NCBI GenBank assembly: GCA_905182275.1
Contig: CAJJAU010000003.1
Span: forward strand, 36,308-100,307
Origin: a gamma proteobacterium HTCC2207
GTDB lineage: Bacteria > Pseudomonadota > Gammaproteobacteria > Pseudomonadales > Porticoccaceae
Length of the DNA stretch: 64,000 nt
Direction of reading: 5' to 3'
In this document: one piece after another, positions 8,078 to 18,266 of the stretch
Numbering within the stretch: position 1 is the first letter of the stretch
How the letters are laid out: every line of letters begins with the position of its first letter
Notes under the pieces: model-generated
Database searches by the model: none
What the model saw: only the letters and a program-made list of their open reading frames with translations
Told to the model about the DNA's origin: nothing
Position numbers and translations under genes: made by a program

Positions 8078-8923
8078 ATGAAATTTACTGGTACTGATAA
8101 CTACGTAGCCACTGAAGAACTTCAAATGGCCGTCAATGCAGCGGTTACTCTGCAGCGACCACTCCTGATTAAAGGTGAACCTGGCACTGGTAAAACTCTA
8201 TTAGCGGAAGAAGTTGCCAAGGCATTGGGCAAGCCGCTTTTAGCGTGGCACATAAAATCAACCACTAAGGCGCAGCAGGGCCTCTATGAGTATGATGCTG
8301 TGTCTCGGCTGAGAGATTCACAGCTGGGTAGTGACAAAGTTCAGGATATTGGTAACTACATCAATAAAGGAAAGCTTTGGGAAGCCTTTACCGCGGACGA
8401 GCAGGTTGTTTTATTGATCGATGAGATTGATAAGGCGGATATAGAGTTTCCTAATGATCTGTTACTAGAGCTGGATCGCATGGAGTTTCACGTCTATGAG
8501 ACAGGGGAGACAATCAAAGCGATTCAACGCCCCATCGTGATAATTACTAGTAATAACGAAAAAGAATTACCGGATGCTTTTTTGCGTCGTTGTTTCTTCC
8601 ACTTTATTAACTTCCCTGATCGTATGACGATGCAGCGTATTGTTGATGTGCATTTCCCAAAAATTAAGAAGCAATTGGTCGATGATGCAATGGACATATT
8701 TTTTGATGTTAGAAAAATTCCAGGGTTGAAAAAGAAGCCATCTACCTCTGAATTAGTGGATTGGTTAAAACTGATTATGTCTGATGATATCCCTGAAGAT
8801 ATCTTGACTAATCGTGACCCTACCAAGGCTATTCCTCCATTGTACGGTGCTCTGTTAAAGAATGAGCAAGACGTGCATTTGTTGGAGCGACTGGCGTTTA
8901 TGACCCGGCGCGAAGCGAGATAA
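8078..8923 (+). CDS. MoxR family AAA+ ATPase
   Basis: The 281-residue protein has the AAA+ core of MoxR ATPases: Walker A GEPGTGKT at residues 33-40, Walker B LLIDEIDKAD at about 112-121, sensor 1 in IVIITSNNEKELPDAF and the arginine motif FLRRCFFH. These ATPases act as chaperones that mature or insert metal cofactors into partner complexes, together with a VWA protein. The partner gene follows 23 bases downstream. No cofactor enzyme such as CO dehydrogenase lies next to it, so the client is unknown. The 215-base gap before it separates it from the divergent sigma-factor operon. Confidence 0.93.
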   Translation: MKFTGTDNYVATEELQMAVNAAVTLQRPLLIKGEPGTGKTLLAEEVAKALGKPLLAWHIKSTTKAQQGLYEYDAVSRLRDSQLGSDKVQDIGNYINKGKLWEAFTADEQVVLLIDEIDKADIEFPNDLLLELDRMEFHVYETGETIKAIQRPIVIITSNNEKELPDAFLRRCFFHFINFPDRMTMQRIVDVHFPKIKKQLVDDAMDIFFDVRKIPGLKKKPSTSELVDWLKLIMSDDIPEDILTNRDPTKAIPPLYGALLKNEQDVHLLERLAFMTRREAR

Positions 8924-8946
8924 AAATTTATTTAAGAGCCTAACGT

Positions 8947-10122
8947 ATGCTGATCAATTTTTTTAATACTCTCAAAAAAGCGAGGGTTCCTGTCTCGATC
9001 AAGGAGCTTCTTGATCTTTTGGCGGCTATGGAACAAAACCTTGCTTTTGGTTCTGTGGACGATTTTTATCTTTTGGCCCGCACCTGCATGGTTAAAGATG
9101 AGAAGTATTACGATCGGTTTGATCGAGCATTTGGTGCTTATTTCAAGAATCTTGAAAACATTGATGGGATTGTCGAAGCATTATTACCCGAAGATTGGTT
9201 GCGCAAAGAGTTTGAAAAGCACTTTACCGATGAAGAGAAGGCCAAGGTACAAAGCTTGGGTGGTCTTGAAAAGCTGATTGAAGAGTTCAAAAAACGCTTA
9301 GAAGAGCAGAAAAAGAGGCACGAAGGCGGTAACAAATGGGTGGGCACTAATGGTACTTCGCCCTTTGGTCACGGTGGTTTCAACCCTGAAGGCATCCGCA
9401 TGGGTGGCCCAGGCGGGAAGGGTACTGCGGTAAAGGTGTGGGACGAACGGCAGTATCAAGATTTGGATGACTCGGTACAAATTGGTACAAGAAATATCAA
9501 AGTTGCGCTGCGCCGGTTGCGCAAATTTGCTCGGGAAGGTTCTGCCGATCATTTGGATCTAGAGGATACTATCCGCTGCACGGCAAGAAACGCCGGTATG
9601 CTAGATATAAAAATGGTGCCGGAGCGAAGAAACGCTGTGAAGGTGCTAATTTTCTTTGATGTAGGCGGTTCTATGGACCCCTATGTAAAACTCTGCGAGG
9701 AGCTCTTTTCTGCGGCTAAGACTGAGTTTAAGCACCTAGAGTACTTTTACTTTCACAACTGCCTCTATGATTATGTTTGGAAAGACAATCATCGCCGTCG
9801 TGAAGAGCAGCTTTCGACTCATGACCTAATCCATAAGTACGCAGCAGACTACAAAGTCATATTTGTAGGTGATGCGTCTATGGCTCCCTATGAGGTTACT
9901 AGCCCAGGGGGAAGTGTTGAGTACAATAATGAAGAATCGGGTGCTATTTGGATGCAACGAATGGCACAAACCTATGATAAGTTGGTTTGGTTAAATCCTG
10001 TGCAAGAAAAATATTGGGATTACACGCCATCGATTACCATGCTCAAAGAGTTGACTGAAGACAAGATGTTTCCCCTTACCTTGGGTGGGCTTGAAAAAGC
10101 GATGGCATTACTGTCGCGTTAA
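8947..10122 (+). CDS. CoxE-like VWA domain protein
   Basis: The 391-residue product has a helical N-terminal half with a charged Glu/Lys-rich segment (about residues 98-125), a glycine-rich linker (WVGTNGTSPFGHGGFNPEG), and a C-terminal von Willebrand A domain. The metal-site motif is DVGGSM at 238-243 instead of the usual DxSxS, with Gly replacing the first Ser; this form is typical of this subfamily as I remember it. The sequence FFDVGGSMDPYVKLCEELF and FYFHNCLYDYVW support the family. It pairs with the MoxR ATPase immediately upstream, as in other MoxR-VWA systems. Confidence 0.9.
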   Translation: MLINFFNTLKKARVPVSIKELLDLLAAMEQNLAFGSVDDFYLLARTCMVKDEKYYDRFDRAFGAYFKNLENIDGIVEALLPEDWLRKEFEKHFTDEEKAKVQSLGGLEKLIEEFKKRLEEQKKRHEGGNKWVGTNGTSPFGHGGFNPEGIRMGGPGGKGTAVKVWDERQYQDLDDSVQIGTRNIKVALRRLRKFAREGSADHLDLEDTIRCTARNAGMLDIKMVPERRNAVKVLIFFDVGGSMDPYVKLCEELFSAAKTEFKHLEYFYFHNCLYDYVWKDNHRRREEQLSTHDLIHKYAADYKVIFVGDASMAPYEVTSPGGSVEYNNEESGAIWMQRMAQTYDKLVWLNPVQEKYWDYTPSITMLKELTEDKMFPLTLGGLEKAMALLSR

Positions 10123-10182
10123 ACACCAACGTCCCACTCTCCATAACTTTTGTCTATAATGTGATATCGGGAAGGGTTACTT

Positions 10183-11868
10183 ATGCATATTAACGATGCT
10201 GTTATTAACGGTCGAAAAAGAATTGGCCTGTCTTCGGTGCAGCCACCTTTTCCTGCAAGTTCAATCCTCCAGATTTGGACGAAGGCAGTCTCAGATTCGT
10301 CAGCTAAGCCCGCTTTTAGTTGTTTAGGGCAGACGTTAACTTATGGTGAAATAGATCAGCTTTCTCGTCGCATGGCCAGCTATTTACAAAAGAAACTGAA
10401 GCTCAAACCAGGGGATCGCATTGCGATTCAGTTGCCTAATCTTATCCAATATCCTGTGGCGGTTATAGCTGCCATGAAGCTTGGATTGGTAGTGGTCAAT
10501 ACCAATCCGATGTACAGCGTACGTGAATTGGTACATCAGCTTAATGATTCTGGTGCTAAAGCGGTCATTGTTCTGGACCAGTTTTATGACACACTGGCCA
10601 AGGCACTTCCGCAAACTGATGTAGAGCATGTCATAGTAACTCGCCCTATAGACCTGCTGAAGCAACCCAAACAAGCGGTTTTATCCGGTGTCATGAAGGC
10701 TCTCGGGAAGCGGCCTAACATTAAGGGTAGTAGCGTCATTGCTTTTAAAGATATACTTGAGGTGGGCAGTAGTTATAGTCCCTATAGCGCCTCGCTTGAT
10801 GATATATGTGCGCTTCAATACACGGGGGGTACCACTGGCGCATCAAAGGGCGTAAAGCTGACCCAGTTCAGTCTTCTTTCAAATATCGCCCAAGCATTGG
10901 ATGTTATCTCGGTGGTTCCTGAATCACTCAAATACAGCGTCGCGGTAGCGCCGTTACCTCTTTATCATATTTATGCTTATTCGCTCTGTTTTGGAATGCT
11001 TCCCGTTATTCGTGGGCACTCAATTCTTATCCCGGATCCGCGCAACATACCGCTTTTTGTAGCAGCGATTAAAAAAATTGATTTTGATATTTTCTGCGGA
11101 CTCAACTCTCTCTTTGTAGCAATGTTACAAAATAAAGACTTCCAGAGACTTAATTTCTCGAAACTAAAAATGACTCTGTCCGGTGGTATGGCATTGATGA
11201 AGTCAGTGGCGGATGATTGGCAAAAAACTACTGGCTGTTTAGTCAGTGAAGGTTACGGTATGACCGAGTCGTCTCCGGTAATTTCTATGAATCCGTCGGG
11301 TTTTGAAAAGATTGGAACGGCCGGAATTCCAGTGGCAGGTACGGAAATCAAAGTGATTGACGATAAAGGCGTCGAGCAGTTGGTCGGTGGTGTTGGCGAA
11401 CTGTGTATCCGCGGAAACCAAATAATGGCGGGTTATTGGAAACAGCCAGAACAAAGTGCGGAGGCCGTTACTGATGGCTGGTTGCGTACCGGGGATATTG
11501 TCAGTGTAGATGAGGATGGCTATATCTCAATCGTTGATCGTCTTAAAGATATGATTATTGTTTCCGGCTTTAACGTATATCCAAATGAACTTGAGCAGAC
11601 CTTGACCACCCATCCGTCGGTTGCTCAGTGCGCAGCGATCGGATTGCCTGATGACAAATCGGGAGAGGTGGTAAAAATGTTTGTGGTAAAAGCAGATACG
11701 TCCCTGACCCAAGAGCAGGTTGTCGAGTTCTGTCGGGCAAATATGGCGGCCTATAAGGTGCCAAAGCATGTAGAGTTTCGCAAGCAGCTACCAATGACGA
11801 ATGTCGGAAAGGTATTGCGCAAAGACCTAAAGGCTGAAGAAGTAGCTCTGCGCGCAGCTCAAAACTAA
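10183..11868 (+). CDS. fadD: Long-chain fatty acid-CoA ligase
   Basis: This 561-residue acyl-adenylate-forming enzyme activates free fatty acids with ATP and CoA, the first step of beta-oxidation and acyl recycling. The AMP-binding P-loop YTGGTTGASKG starts at Tyr213; EGYGMTESSPV, GWLRTGDI and the hinge DRLKDMIIVSGFNVYP follow in order, and the C-terminal catalytic lysine region is NVGKVLRKDL. The length equals E. coli FadD (561). It is transcribed alone, 60 bases after the VWA gene, and ends at a hairpin shared with the convergent nhaB. Several FadD paralogues are common, so the number in this genome is unknown. Confidence 0.93.
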   Translation: MHINDAVINGRKRIGLSSVQPPFPASSILQIWTKAVSDSSAKPAFSCLGQTLTYGEIDQLSRRMASYLQKKLKLKPGDRIAIQLPNLIQYPVAVIAAMKLGLVVVNTNPMYSVRELVHQLNDSGAKAVIVLDQFYDTLAKALPQTDVEHVIVTRPIDLLKQPKQAVLSGVMKALGKRPNIKGSSVIAFKDILEVGSSYSPYSASLDDICALQYTGGTTGASKGVKLTQFSLLSNIAQALDVISVVPESLKYSVAVAPLPLYHIYAYSLCFGMLPVIRGHSILIPDPRNIPLFVAAIKKIDFDIFCGLNSLFVAMLQNKDFQRLNFSKLKMTLSGGMALMKSVADDWQKTTGCLVSEGYGMTESSPVISMNPSGFEKIGTAGIPVAGTEIKVIDDKGVEQLVGGVGELCIRGNQIMAGYWKQPEQSAEAVTDGWLRTGDIVSVDEDGYISIVDRLKDMIIVSGFNVYPNELEQTLTTHPSVAQCAAIGLPDDKSGEVVKMFVVKADTSLTQEQVVEFCRANMAAYKVPKHVEFRKQLPMTNVGKVLRKDLKAEEVALRAAQN

Positions 11869-11899
11869 AAAGGCCGGCCTATTAAAGCCAGCCTTTTAT
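11868..11899. terminator. Bidirectional terminator between fadD and nhaB
   Basis: AAAAGGCCGGC and GCCAGCCTTTT form a ten-pair stem with a single C-A mismatch and a loop around CTATTAAA. There is a T run on the plus strand (TTTTAT) and an A/T run on the other side (TTTTTAGTTTT when read on the minus strand). It sits between two genes that point at each other. Confidence 0.75.
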
Positions 11900-11916
11900 C
11901 CTACGACCTTATTACT

Positions 11917-13422
11917 CTATAACCGGTATAACACAGCGAGCAAACCAACCGTGGTCAGAACCACTGTGTAGGGTAGTGCCATAATGACCATGCGCATGTA
12001 GGACAGTCTTATCAGCGGTGCCAATGCGGATGTCAGCAGAAACAGAAACGCGGCCTGTCCATTCGGAGTAGCGACACTAGGAAGGTTCGTCCCAGTATTA
12101 ATCGCTACGACTAACTTATCAAAGTGGTCACGGGTGATATCACCCGCATCAAAGACAGATTTGATTTCGTTAATGTAAACCGTTGCAACAAATACGTTAT
12201 CACTAATAGCGGATAAAACCCCATTGGCTAAAAAGAACATACCCGGCTGAACTGCTGGATCCTCTGCGAGTACCCACGCAATAACGGGTGAAAAGAGATG
12301 GTTCTCATGAATGACCGCTACGATGGCAAAGAAGACGACAAGCAGGGCAGTGAATGGGAGAGCTTCCTCGAACGCATGACCAATACGATGCTCATCAATA
12401 ACACCGTTGAAGGAGGTCAGCAGGATAATTACCATCAGACCGATTAATCCAACTGCTGCCCAGTGAAAGGCAAGGCCGAACACTAGAATTAACGCTACAA
12501 CAAACTGCACTACCAACATCGCATTATCACTCTGGGTGCGCTTTGATGCTTCATGATCACTAGACGCTTGCAGTACTTCACGAACCGCTGCAGGCAATTG
12601 AGCGCCATAACCGAGGATCTTTATTTTTTCTAATAACACACACGTGATGAGGCCACACACTAAAACAGGCATGGTCACTGGTGCCATGCGGACAAAAAAC
12701 TCGATGAATTCCCACCCGGCGCGCTCTGCAATAAGCAGATTTTGCGGCTCCCCAACCGTTGTGCAGACGCCACCTAATGCTGTACCTACTGCGCCATGCA
12801 TAATTAGACTCCGCAAAAAAGCCCTGAAATCTTCCAGGTTAGTTTGGTGTTCCGCAAGTAGGCCACTGTCATCGGTGTGGTCATGGTCTTCATCGGTTAT
12901 TGATTTTCCCGATGCGATTTTGTGATAAACCGAATAAAACCCCACCGATATGGTTATTAAAACCGCGGTGACAGTCAGTGCATCTAAAAATGCTGACAAA
13001 AAGGCACCCGCGAAACAGAACATAAATGACAGCGCTGTTTTTGATTTTACTCCGAGAAGAATTTTGGTAAACACGAACAACAGCATGTCTCGCATGAAGT
13101 AGATTCCGGCGACCATGAACATCAGCAACAGGATTACTTGTAGATTAGCTGAAACCTCTAGATAAACAGCGTCAGGACTGGCCATGCCTATAACAATGGC
13201 CTCAATGGCCAACAGGCCACCTGGTTGCAATGGATAACACTTGAGAGCCATTGCTAAGGTAAAGATAAACTCGGCAATCAGAGCCCATCCGGCCACAACA
13301 GGACCTGCAGTGAACATTAAAAGGGGGTTTAGAACCAAAAACGCGATAATGGCGGATTTATACCAATCGGGCGCGTCACCCAAAAAGTTTGCTTTAAATG
13401 CCTGTGGCAGAGTCGATGCCAT
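11917..13422 (-). CDS. nhaB: Na+/H+ antiporter NhaB
   Basis: The 501-residue multi-spanning inner-membrane antiporter exports sodium in exchange for protons, which fits a salty habitat. It matches NhaB through most of its length: [14 protein letters not shown] at the N-terminus, [27 protein letters not shown] split over the next 30 residues, [16 protein letters not shown], and [12 protein letters not shown] with the conserved Asp of helix 5. I chose the ATG at 13422, which has AGGAG eight bases upstream and aligns with the family start; the ATG at 13482 would add 20 residues unlike the family. Monocistronic, ending at the shared terminator. Confidence 0.94.
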   Translation of the reverse strand: MASTLPQAFKANFLGDAPDWYKSAIIAFLVLNPLLMFTAGPVVAGWALIAEFIFTLAMALKCYPLQPGGLLAIEAIVIGMASPDAVYLEVSANLQVILLLMFMVAGIYFMRDMLLFVFTKILLGVKSKTALSFMFCFAGAFLSAFLDALTVTAVLITISVGFYSVYHKIASGKSITDEDHDHTDDSGLLAEHQTNLEDFRAFLRSLIMHGAVGTALGGVCTTVGEPQNLLIAERAGWEFIEFFVRMAPVTMPVLVCGLITCVLLEKIKILGYGAQLPAAVREVLQASSDHEASKRTQSDNAMLVVQFVVALILVFGLAFHWAAVGLIGLMVIILLTSFNGVIDEHRIGHAFEEALPFTALLVVFFAIVAVIHENHLFSPVIAWVLAEDPAVQPGMFFLANGVLSAISDNVFVATVYINEIKSVFDAGDITRDHFDKLVVAINTGTNLPSVATPNGQAAFLFLLTSALAPLIRLSYMRMVIMALPYTVVLTTVGLLAVLYRL

Positions 13423-13624
13423 TTGTAGTCTCCTAGGTTGTTTATTAATATTCCGTTCGATAAAGTTAGCGATGCTCGGCAAAAATGAGTACCGCTAGGG
13501 CAAGATAATACAGCCTTTCATGGTAGACTTTAACCTCTAAAAATAACTCGAGCGACCTTATCTTTACGCCCCTCATAATGCAAGGGATCGAGACACATTT
13601 CAATATGAAAAAGGAAAAACTACG

Positions 13625-14476
13625 GTGACAACTCCCCTGAACTTAGACGGACTTTATGCGTCATCACTTCGCGTAGATAGTAAAAAAAAATGGGTAGTAG
13701 CCGTCATTGGTGGTGATATTTTGCTATTCGGGTCTCACGGTAGTCAGCCATCGCTAGTGATTGCCGAAGAGGATGCTGATGTACTCAAATTCTTTTGTGA
13801 AGGTCGTTTACATGTCGGTCAGTGGTGGGGTAGTGACTGTGAGGTTTGGGACCTTTTGCCAGAAGCAGCCGGCTGTGATGGTTTTAAGAGGATCGAGTTA
13901 CGCTCACTGCTAGCACAGTCAGCAGATGCAGAGTTCTCATTAGCGAGCCGGGCAACACAGTTGCTAGATTGGCGGAAAAAACATCAATTCTGCGGCCAGT
14001 GTGGGGCTGCCAATCGAATGTCAGAAACTGAACATGCACTGATTTGTGAGCCTTGTGTAATTAGGCAGTATCCGAGAATCTCACCCTGCGTAATAGTGGC
14101 TGTAGTGAGCGGTGATCGATGCTTGTTTGCTCGCCATCCTAGGTGGCCTGAGAATCGCTTTAGTACGCTTGCTGGTTTTATTGAAGCAGGTGAGAGCGCG
14201 GAACAAGCATTGCATAGAGAGGTGTTTGAAGAAGTTGGTCTAGAGATACATAATATTCGCTATGTTGGGAGTCAAGCTTGGCCATATCCTGGGCAACTAA
14301 TGCTGGGCTACATTGCTGACGCTAAAACTGAAGATATTAAGATAGATGGTGTAGAGATAGCAGAAGCCCACTGGTTTAAGTATGATCAGTTGCCGGCTGT
14401 AGTGGCACCTGCAACGATTATGGCAGGGCGCCTAATAAAGCAATTTGTTGATGAGTCTAAAGCCGTATATGGCTAG
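13625..14476 (+). CDS. nudC: NAD+ diphosphatase (NADH pyrophosphatase, mRNA-decapping)
   Basis: NudC (283 residues) splits NAD(H) into NMN and AMP and removes NAD caps from RNA 5' ends. It shows a four-cysteine zinc ribbon (CGQCGA ... CEPC, about residues 123-144), the Nudix box GFIEAGESAEQALHREVFEE followed by VGLEI, and SQAWPYPGQLM, the local form of the SQPWPFPxS motif that separates NudC from other Nudix enzymes. The start is GTG with AAAGGA upstream. Slightly longer than E. coli NudC (257), mostly at the N-terminal domain. It is followed 77 bases later by sohB. Confidence 0.94.
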   Translation: MTTPLNLDGLYASSLRVDSKKKWVVAVIGGDILLFGSHGSQPSLVIAEEDADVLKFFCEGRLHVGQWWGSDCEVWDLLPEAAGCDGFKRIELRSLLAQSADAEFSLASRATQLLDWRKKHQFCGQCGAANRMSETEHALICEPCVIRQYPRISPCVIVAVVSGDRCLFARHPRWPENRFSTLAGFIEAGESAEQALHREVFEEVGLEIHNIRYVGSQAWPYPGQLMLGYIADAKTEDIKIDGVEIAEAHWFKYDQLPAVVAPATIMAGRLIKQFVDESKAVYG

Positions 14477-14553
14477 AAGGGTAAGAGTCTTCAGCACAGG
14501 CTATTAGTGCATCAGTAACTTTTACTATATGTAATGATTTTTTGGAGATTAAA

Positions 14554-15621
14554 GTGGAATTTTTATTTGAATACGGCCTATTTTTTGCCAAGGTCGCAAC
14601 ACTGTTAGTTGCCTTTGTGGTGGTGGTTAGTGTCATTGTTGGTGCAAGTCAAAAAAGTAAAGATGGCCAGGGACAAGGGCATTTAGAGATAACGCCGCTT
14701 AATCAGCAATTTGAAGACTTAAAAGATACGATGCTGATTGCTACTACGGATGAATCATTGCAAAAAGCTGAGGAGAAAAAGCTCAATAAGGCTAAGAAGA
14801 AGCAGCTTTCTGACGAAAAGAAAGCGTCAAAAAAAGTCAGTGAATCGTCGGCTCCACAAAGAAGTAAAGTTTACGTACTTAATTTTGATGGCAATATAAG
14901 TGCATCAGCAGTAGGCCACCTGCGTGAAGAAATTACCGCGGTGCTTACGCAAGCAACGCCTAATGATGAGGTTTTATTAAAGCTAGAAAGTTCTGGTGGT
15001 ATGGTTCATAGCTATGGATTGGCGAGTAGCCAGCTTGATCGGCTGCGTAAGAAAAACGTCCCCCTCACCGTGTGCGTTGATAAGGTTGCTGCAAGTGGAG
15101 GCTATATGATGGCCTGCGTAGCCGACAAAATACTGGCAGCTCCTTTTGCTATTATTGGTTCTATCGGCGTAGTAGCGCAGATGCCAAATTTCAATAAAGT
15201 CTTAAAAAAGCATGATGTTGAGTTTGAATTACTGACTGCGGGTGAACATAAGCGAACCCTGACCATGTTTGGTGAAAATACTGAAAAAGGTCGTGAGAAA
15301 TTTATTGAGGAGCTCGAAGACACCCATCAGCTTTTCAAAGATTATGTCTCAACGCGTCGTCCGCAGCTCGATATTGATAAGATTGCTACTGGTGAAATAT
15401 GGTTCGGATCTAGGGCAAAAGACATGGAGTTGATCGATGATATTCAGACCAGTGATGAATACTTGGTGTCGCGGATTGAAGAGGCTGACGTTTTTGAGGT
15501 TGCCTACGTATTTAAAAAGAAACTGCATCAGCGTTTGGGCCTAGCAGCCGAAGAGAGTGCAGATCGACTGTTGCTAAAGTGGTGGTCTCGCCTGACTCAG
15601 AGCTCTAGCAAGCATCTCTAG
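14554..15621 (+). CDS. sohB: Inner-membrane protease SohB (S49 family)
   Basis: This 355-residue membrane-anchored serine protease belongs to the SppA/SohB group. An N-terminal helix (about residues 8-30) anchors it; a lysine-rich linker follows (residues 66-95), then the Clp-fold catalytic domain, with LKLESSGGMVHSYGLASSQL and the catalytic serine in KVAASGGYMMACVADKI. I chose GTG 14554, which has GGAG six bases upstream; a TTG at 14542 would lie on top of that ribosome site. SohB is thought to work in membrane-protein quality control; its substrates are poorly known. Confidence 0.92.
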   Translation: MEFLFEYGLFFAKVATLLVAFVVVVSVIVGASQKSKDGQGQGHLEITPLNQQFEDLKDTMLIATTDESLQKAEEKKLNKAKKKQLSDEKKASKKVSESSAPQRSKVYVLNFDGNISASAVGHLREEITAVLTQATPNDEVLLKLESSGGMVHSYGLASSQLDRLRKKNVPLTVCVDKVAASGGYMMACVADKILAAPFAIIGSIGVVAQMPNFNKVLKKHDVEFELLTAGEHKRTLTMFGENTEKGREKFIEELEDTHQLFKDYVSTRRPQLDIDKIATGEIWFGSRAKDMELIDDIQTSDEYLVSRIEEADVFEVAYVFKKKLHQRLGLAAEESADRLLLKWWSRLTQSSSKHL

Positions 15622-15633
15622 CAAGTTATGTTC

Positions 15634-16800
15634 TCAGTCGCGGCGTAGTTTATCGTTTGGCGCAATAGGGTTAGGGAAGTTGAATACCACAATGTAGCTG
15701 GACACCAAAAAGGTGATAATCGCAACGGCTTGGATTAGGTGAGATGAGTGCGTCCCAATAATCCCTGTGCTGAAGGCTAGGTAGGCGATCATCAACGAAA
15801 ACTCACTGTTCTGGCCCAGTCGAAAGCCTATGTCCCAAGCAAGACTCTCAGTTTCGCTATGTGAGCGTAAAAGTCGGTGATAGATCAATGGCTTAATCGC
15901 CAGCATTAGGCCGGCAAGAATCAATGCCGGAAGAATGATAGCCGGAAGTAATGATAGGTCGAACCCGGCTCCCAAAGAGAAGAAAAACAAAATCAAAAAG
16001 AAATCTCTCAGAGGCTTAAGGTTTAGAGCAATAAACTGGGCGATAGGACTAGTCGCCAAAGCGATACCAGCCAGAAAAGCACCGATTTCTCGTGATAAGC
16101 CTAAATAATGAGCGACTTCGGCGATGCCCAAACACCAGCCGGTGGCCAGTAGAAAAACGTACTCCCCAATTCTATCAAACCGGCTCAATAGGGGTAACAA
16201 AACGAATTTAACGGCGAGGAAACTTGTCACAACTAAAGCCGGCAGCGCGAGTAGCGTCTTGCCAAGAGGTATAAGATTTTGACTTGTAATATCGCCAGAT
16301 ATAATCAGCAACAAAACAAAAATCGCCAAAAAATCCTGCATCAACAGCATGCCCACCATTAATTCGCCTGAATGCTTGTGGTGCAGCGCTGTGGTGGGAA
16401 GAAGTTTAATGCCTATTATCGTGCTCGAAAACATCATGCCAGTGCCAATCACGAGGCTTTCAGTCGTAGAGTAGCCAAATAAGTCGGCAACTATATAGCC
16501 GGTCACCGCAAATAGCGCTGAACTGATCAGTGTAATGTGGGTTACCTCTCTCAGAACACGCCATAACGCCTGAGGTTGCATATCCAAGCCGAGTAAGAAA
16601 AGCAGGAAAATAATGCCTATACTGCCAATTTCACTAATGAGAGCGACATCAGATACAAGTTCTAATCCAAATGGGCCTAGAATAGCGCCAAGCACGATAT
16701 ACGCAACTAACAGGGGTTGGCGGCCAAACAATGCTAATGAAGCAATGATTGCGCCACCGCTGAAGATAAAAAAGAACAGTTGCAATAGCTCTCCGTGCAT
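15634..16800 (-). CDS. Kef-type cation/proton antiporter (CPA2 family)
   Basis: The 388-residue protein consists of about 12 membrane helices with the CPA2 features QPLLVAYIVLGAILGPFGL near the N-terminus, FLLFLLGLDMQP and the unwound-helix region SREIGAFLAGIALATSP. It lacks the cytosolic RCK/TrkA-N domain of KefB and KefC, ending soon after the last helix, so it is a short Kef/RosB-like antiporter. Transported ion (potassium or sodium) cannot be told from sequence. It is convergent with sohB, 12 bases between stops. Confidence 0.88.
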   Translation of the reverse strand: MHGELLQLFFFIFSGGAIIASLALFGRQPLLVAYIVLGAILGPFGLELVSDVALISEIGSIGIIFLLFLLGLDMQPQALWRVLREVTHITLISSALFAVTGYIVADLFGYSTTESLVIGTGMMFSSTIIGIKLLPTTALHHKHSGELMVGMLLMQDFLAIFVLLLIISGDITSQNLIPLGKTLLALPALVVTSFLAVKFVLLPLLSRFDRIGEYVFLLATGWCLGIAEVAHYLGLSREIGAFLAGIALATSPIAQFIALNLKPLRDFFLILFFFSLGAGFDLSLLPAIILPALILAGLMLAIKPLIYHRLLRSHSETESLAWDIGFRLGQNSEFSLMIAYLAFSTGIIGTHSSHLIQAVAIITFLVSSYIVVFNFPNPIAPNDKLRRD

Positions 16801-17053
16801 GGCGGTTACCTCGTATTATAAATGTTTGCAGCCTACAAAGGATCGCATGCTGCCTTAGGTCGGCTTGATGTTTGTCGGCTTTAGTTTAGCTAAATATCAA
16901 TTTGGATGCACTGTGCTTTCTGGGTGCTTTTTGTGAATTGTAGAACCCTAGAGATCAGATGTGGTTTTATATCTGTTTTACATTAAAACAAGGAGAGACA
17001 GTGAACCTTTAGATTGTTAGAATATTGTCCCATATATTTTTAGGTAGCGACCA

Positions 17054-17170
17054 ATGAACGAAGAAAGTCCCCAGCAGAATAATGAAGATTCTAAAGCGGA
17101 CGCGATTGCCGTGACGGCGATTCTGCTGATAGTGCTTGCTGCAGTGGTATATTGGCTATCTCGGTTTTAA
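17054..17170 (+). CDS. 38-residue single-span membrane protein
   Basis: This short gene has an ATG at 17054 and TAA at 17168-17170. The product has a polar, acidic N-terminus (MNEESPQQNNEDSKADAIA) and one hydrophobic helix (VTAILLIVLAAVVYWLS), ending in RF. It sits 25 bases before nadA on the same strand. The amino-acid pattern (charged tail plus clean helix, no internal low-complexity run) looks like a real microprotein rather than a chance frame. Function unknown; GTAGCGA upstream is a weak ribosome site. Confidence 0.6.
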   Translation: MNEESPQQNNEDSKADAIAVTAILLIVLAAVVYWLSRF

Positions 17171-17195
17171 GTGTGACTTTTGAGGTTGATCGCTA

Positions 17196-18266
17196 ATGAC
17201 GGAACAGCAAAATACAGCCGAGGGACTGGTTGAAGCGCAACGCCAGATAGTCGAGGATTACCTGCTTCGGTCTCCTGATATCAAGTATTCAACATCACCC
17301 GACCGGGATGTTTTGCGTTCTAAAATAAAAGCACAGCTCAGTGCTCAGAATGCAGTTCTAATCGCCCATTACTACACCGACCCTATGATCCAAGAACTTG
17401 CTGAGGAAACTGGTGGTACGGTGTCAGATTCCCTCGAGATGGCGCGCTTTGGCAATACTCATGATGCTCAGACGCTGGTGGTCGCTGGGGTTAAATTTAT
17501 GGGTGAAACAGCGAAGATTTTAACGCCCAATAAACGCATATTAATGCCCACCCTAGAAGCAACCTGTTCCCTAGACATTGGTTGTCCTGCGGATGAGTTC
17601 TCTAATTTTTGTGACCTACATCCTGATCGAACAGTGGTTGTTTATGCCAATACTTCAGCCGCAGTTAAGGCGCGCGCCGATTGGGTTGTAACCTCAAGCA
17701 TTGCACTTGAGGTGGTTGAGTTCCTCGACAGCCGTGGTGAAAAAATACTCTGGGCTCCTGATAAGTACCTCGGTGCTTACGTACAAAAGCAAACCGGTGC
17801 CGATATGATTCTATGGGACGGTAGTTGTATTGTTCATGAGGAGTTCAAAGCCAAGGGCATTTTAGATCTCAAGCAGGTTTATCCAGAGGCGGCAGTTTTA
17901 GTGCATCCGGAATCACCAGAATCGGTGGTTGCTCTGGCTGATGTAGTCGGGTCTACCTCGCAGCTTATTAGCGCCGCCAAGGAATTACCGAACCAGAAAA
18001 TGATAGTGGCTACCGATCAAGGTATCTTCTATAAAATGCAGCAAGCGGTGCCCGATAAGCAGTTGTTAGTTGCGCCTACGGGTGGTAGTGGCGCCACATG
18101 TCGCAGTTGTGCGAGCTGTCCTTGGATGGGCATGAATAGTCTAGAAAATCTCCTCTCATGTATTGAGGAGGGGTCTAATGAGGTGTTTGTTGATGCAGAT
18201 ATCGCGAAACTTGCGGTTCAATCTCTTGATAGAATGATGAACTTTAAAGCACAACATCTCAGCTAA
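17196..18266 (+). CDS. nadA: Quinolinate synthase
   Basis: NadA (356 residues) condenses iminoaspartate with dihydroxyacetone phosphate to make quinolinate, using a 4Fe-4S cluster, in de novo NAD synthesis. The N-terminal domain has [15 protein letters not shown]; the cluster cysteines are visible as Cys124 (with Cys130 in [11 protein letters not shown]) and the CRSCASC motif at residues 302-308. The [13 protein letters not shown] segment is typical. The length is normal. The gene is convergent with bepA, the two stop regions overlapping by four bases. nadB and nadC are not in the window. Confidence 0.96.
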   Translation: MTEQQNTAEGLVEAQRQIVEDYLLRSPDIKYSTSPDRDVLRSKIKAQLSAQNAVLIAHYYTDPMIQELAEETGGTVSDSLEMARFGNTHDAQTLVVAGVKFMGETAKILTPNKRILMPTLEATCSLDIGCPADEFSNFCDLHPDRTVVVYANTSAAVKARADWVVTSSIALEVVEFLDSRGEKILWAPDKYLGAYVQKQTGADMILWDGSCIVHEEFKAKGILDLKQVYPEAAVLVHPESPESVVALADVVGSTSQLISAAKELPNQKMIVATDQGIFYKMQQAVPDKQLLVAPTGGSGATCRSCASCPWMGMNSLENLLSCIEEGSNEVFVDADIAKLAVQSLDRMMNFKAQHLS

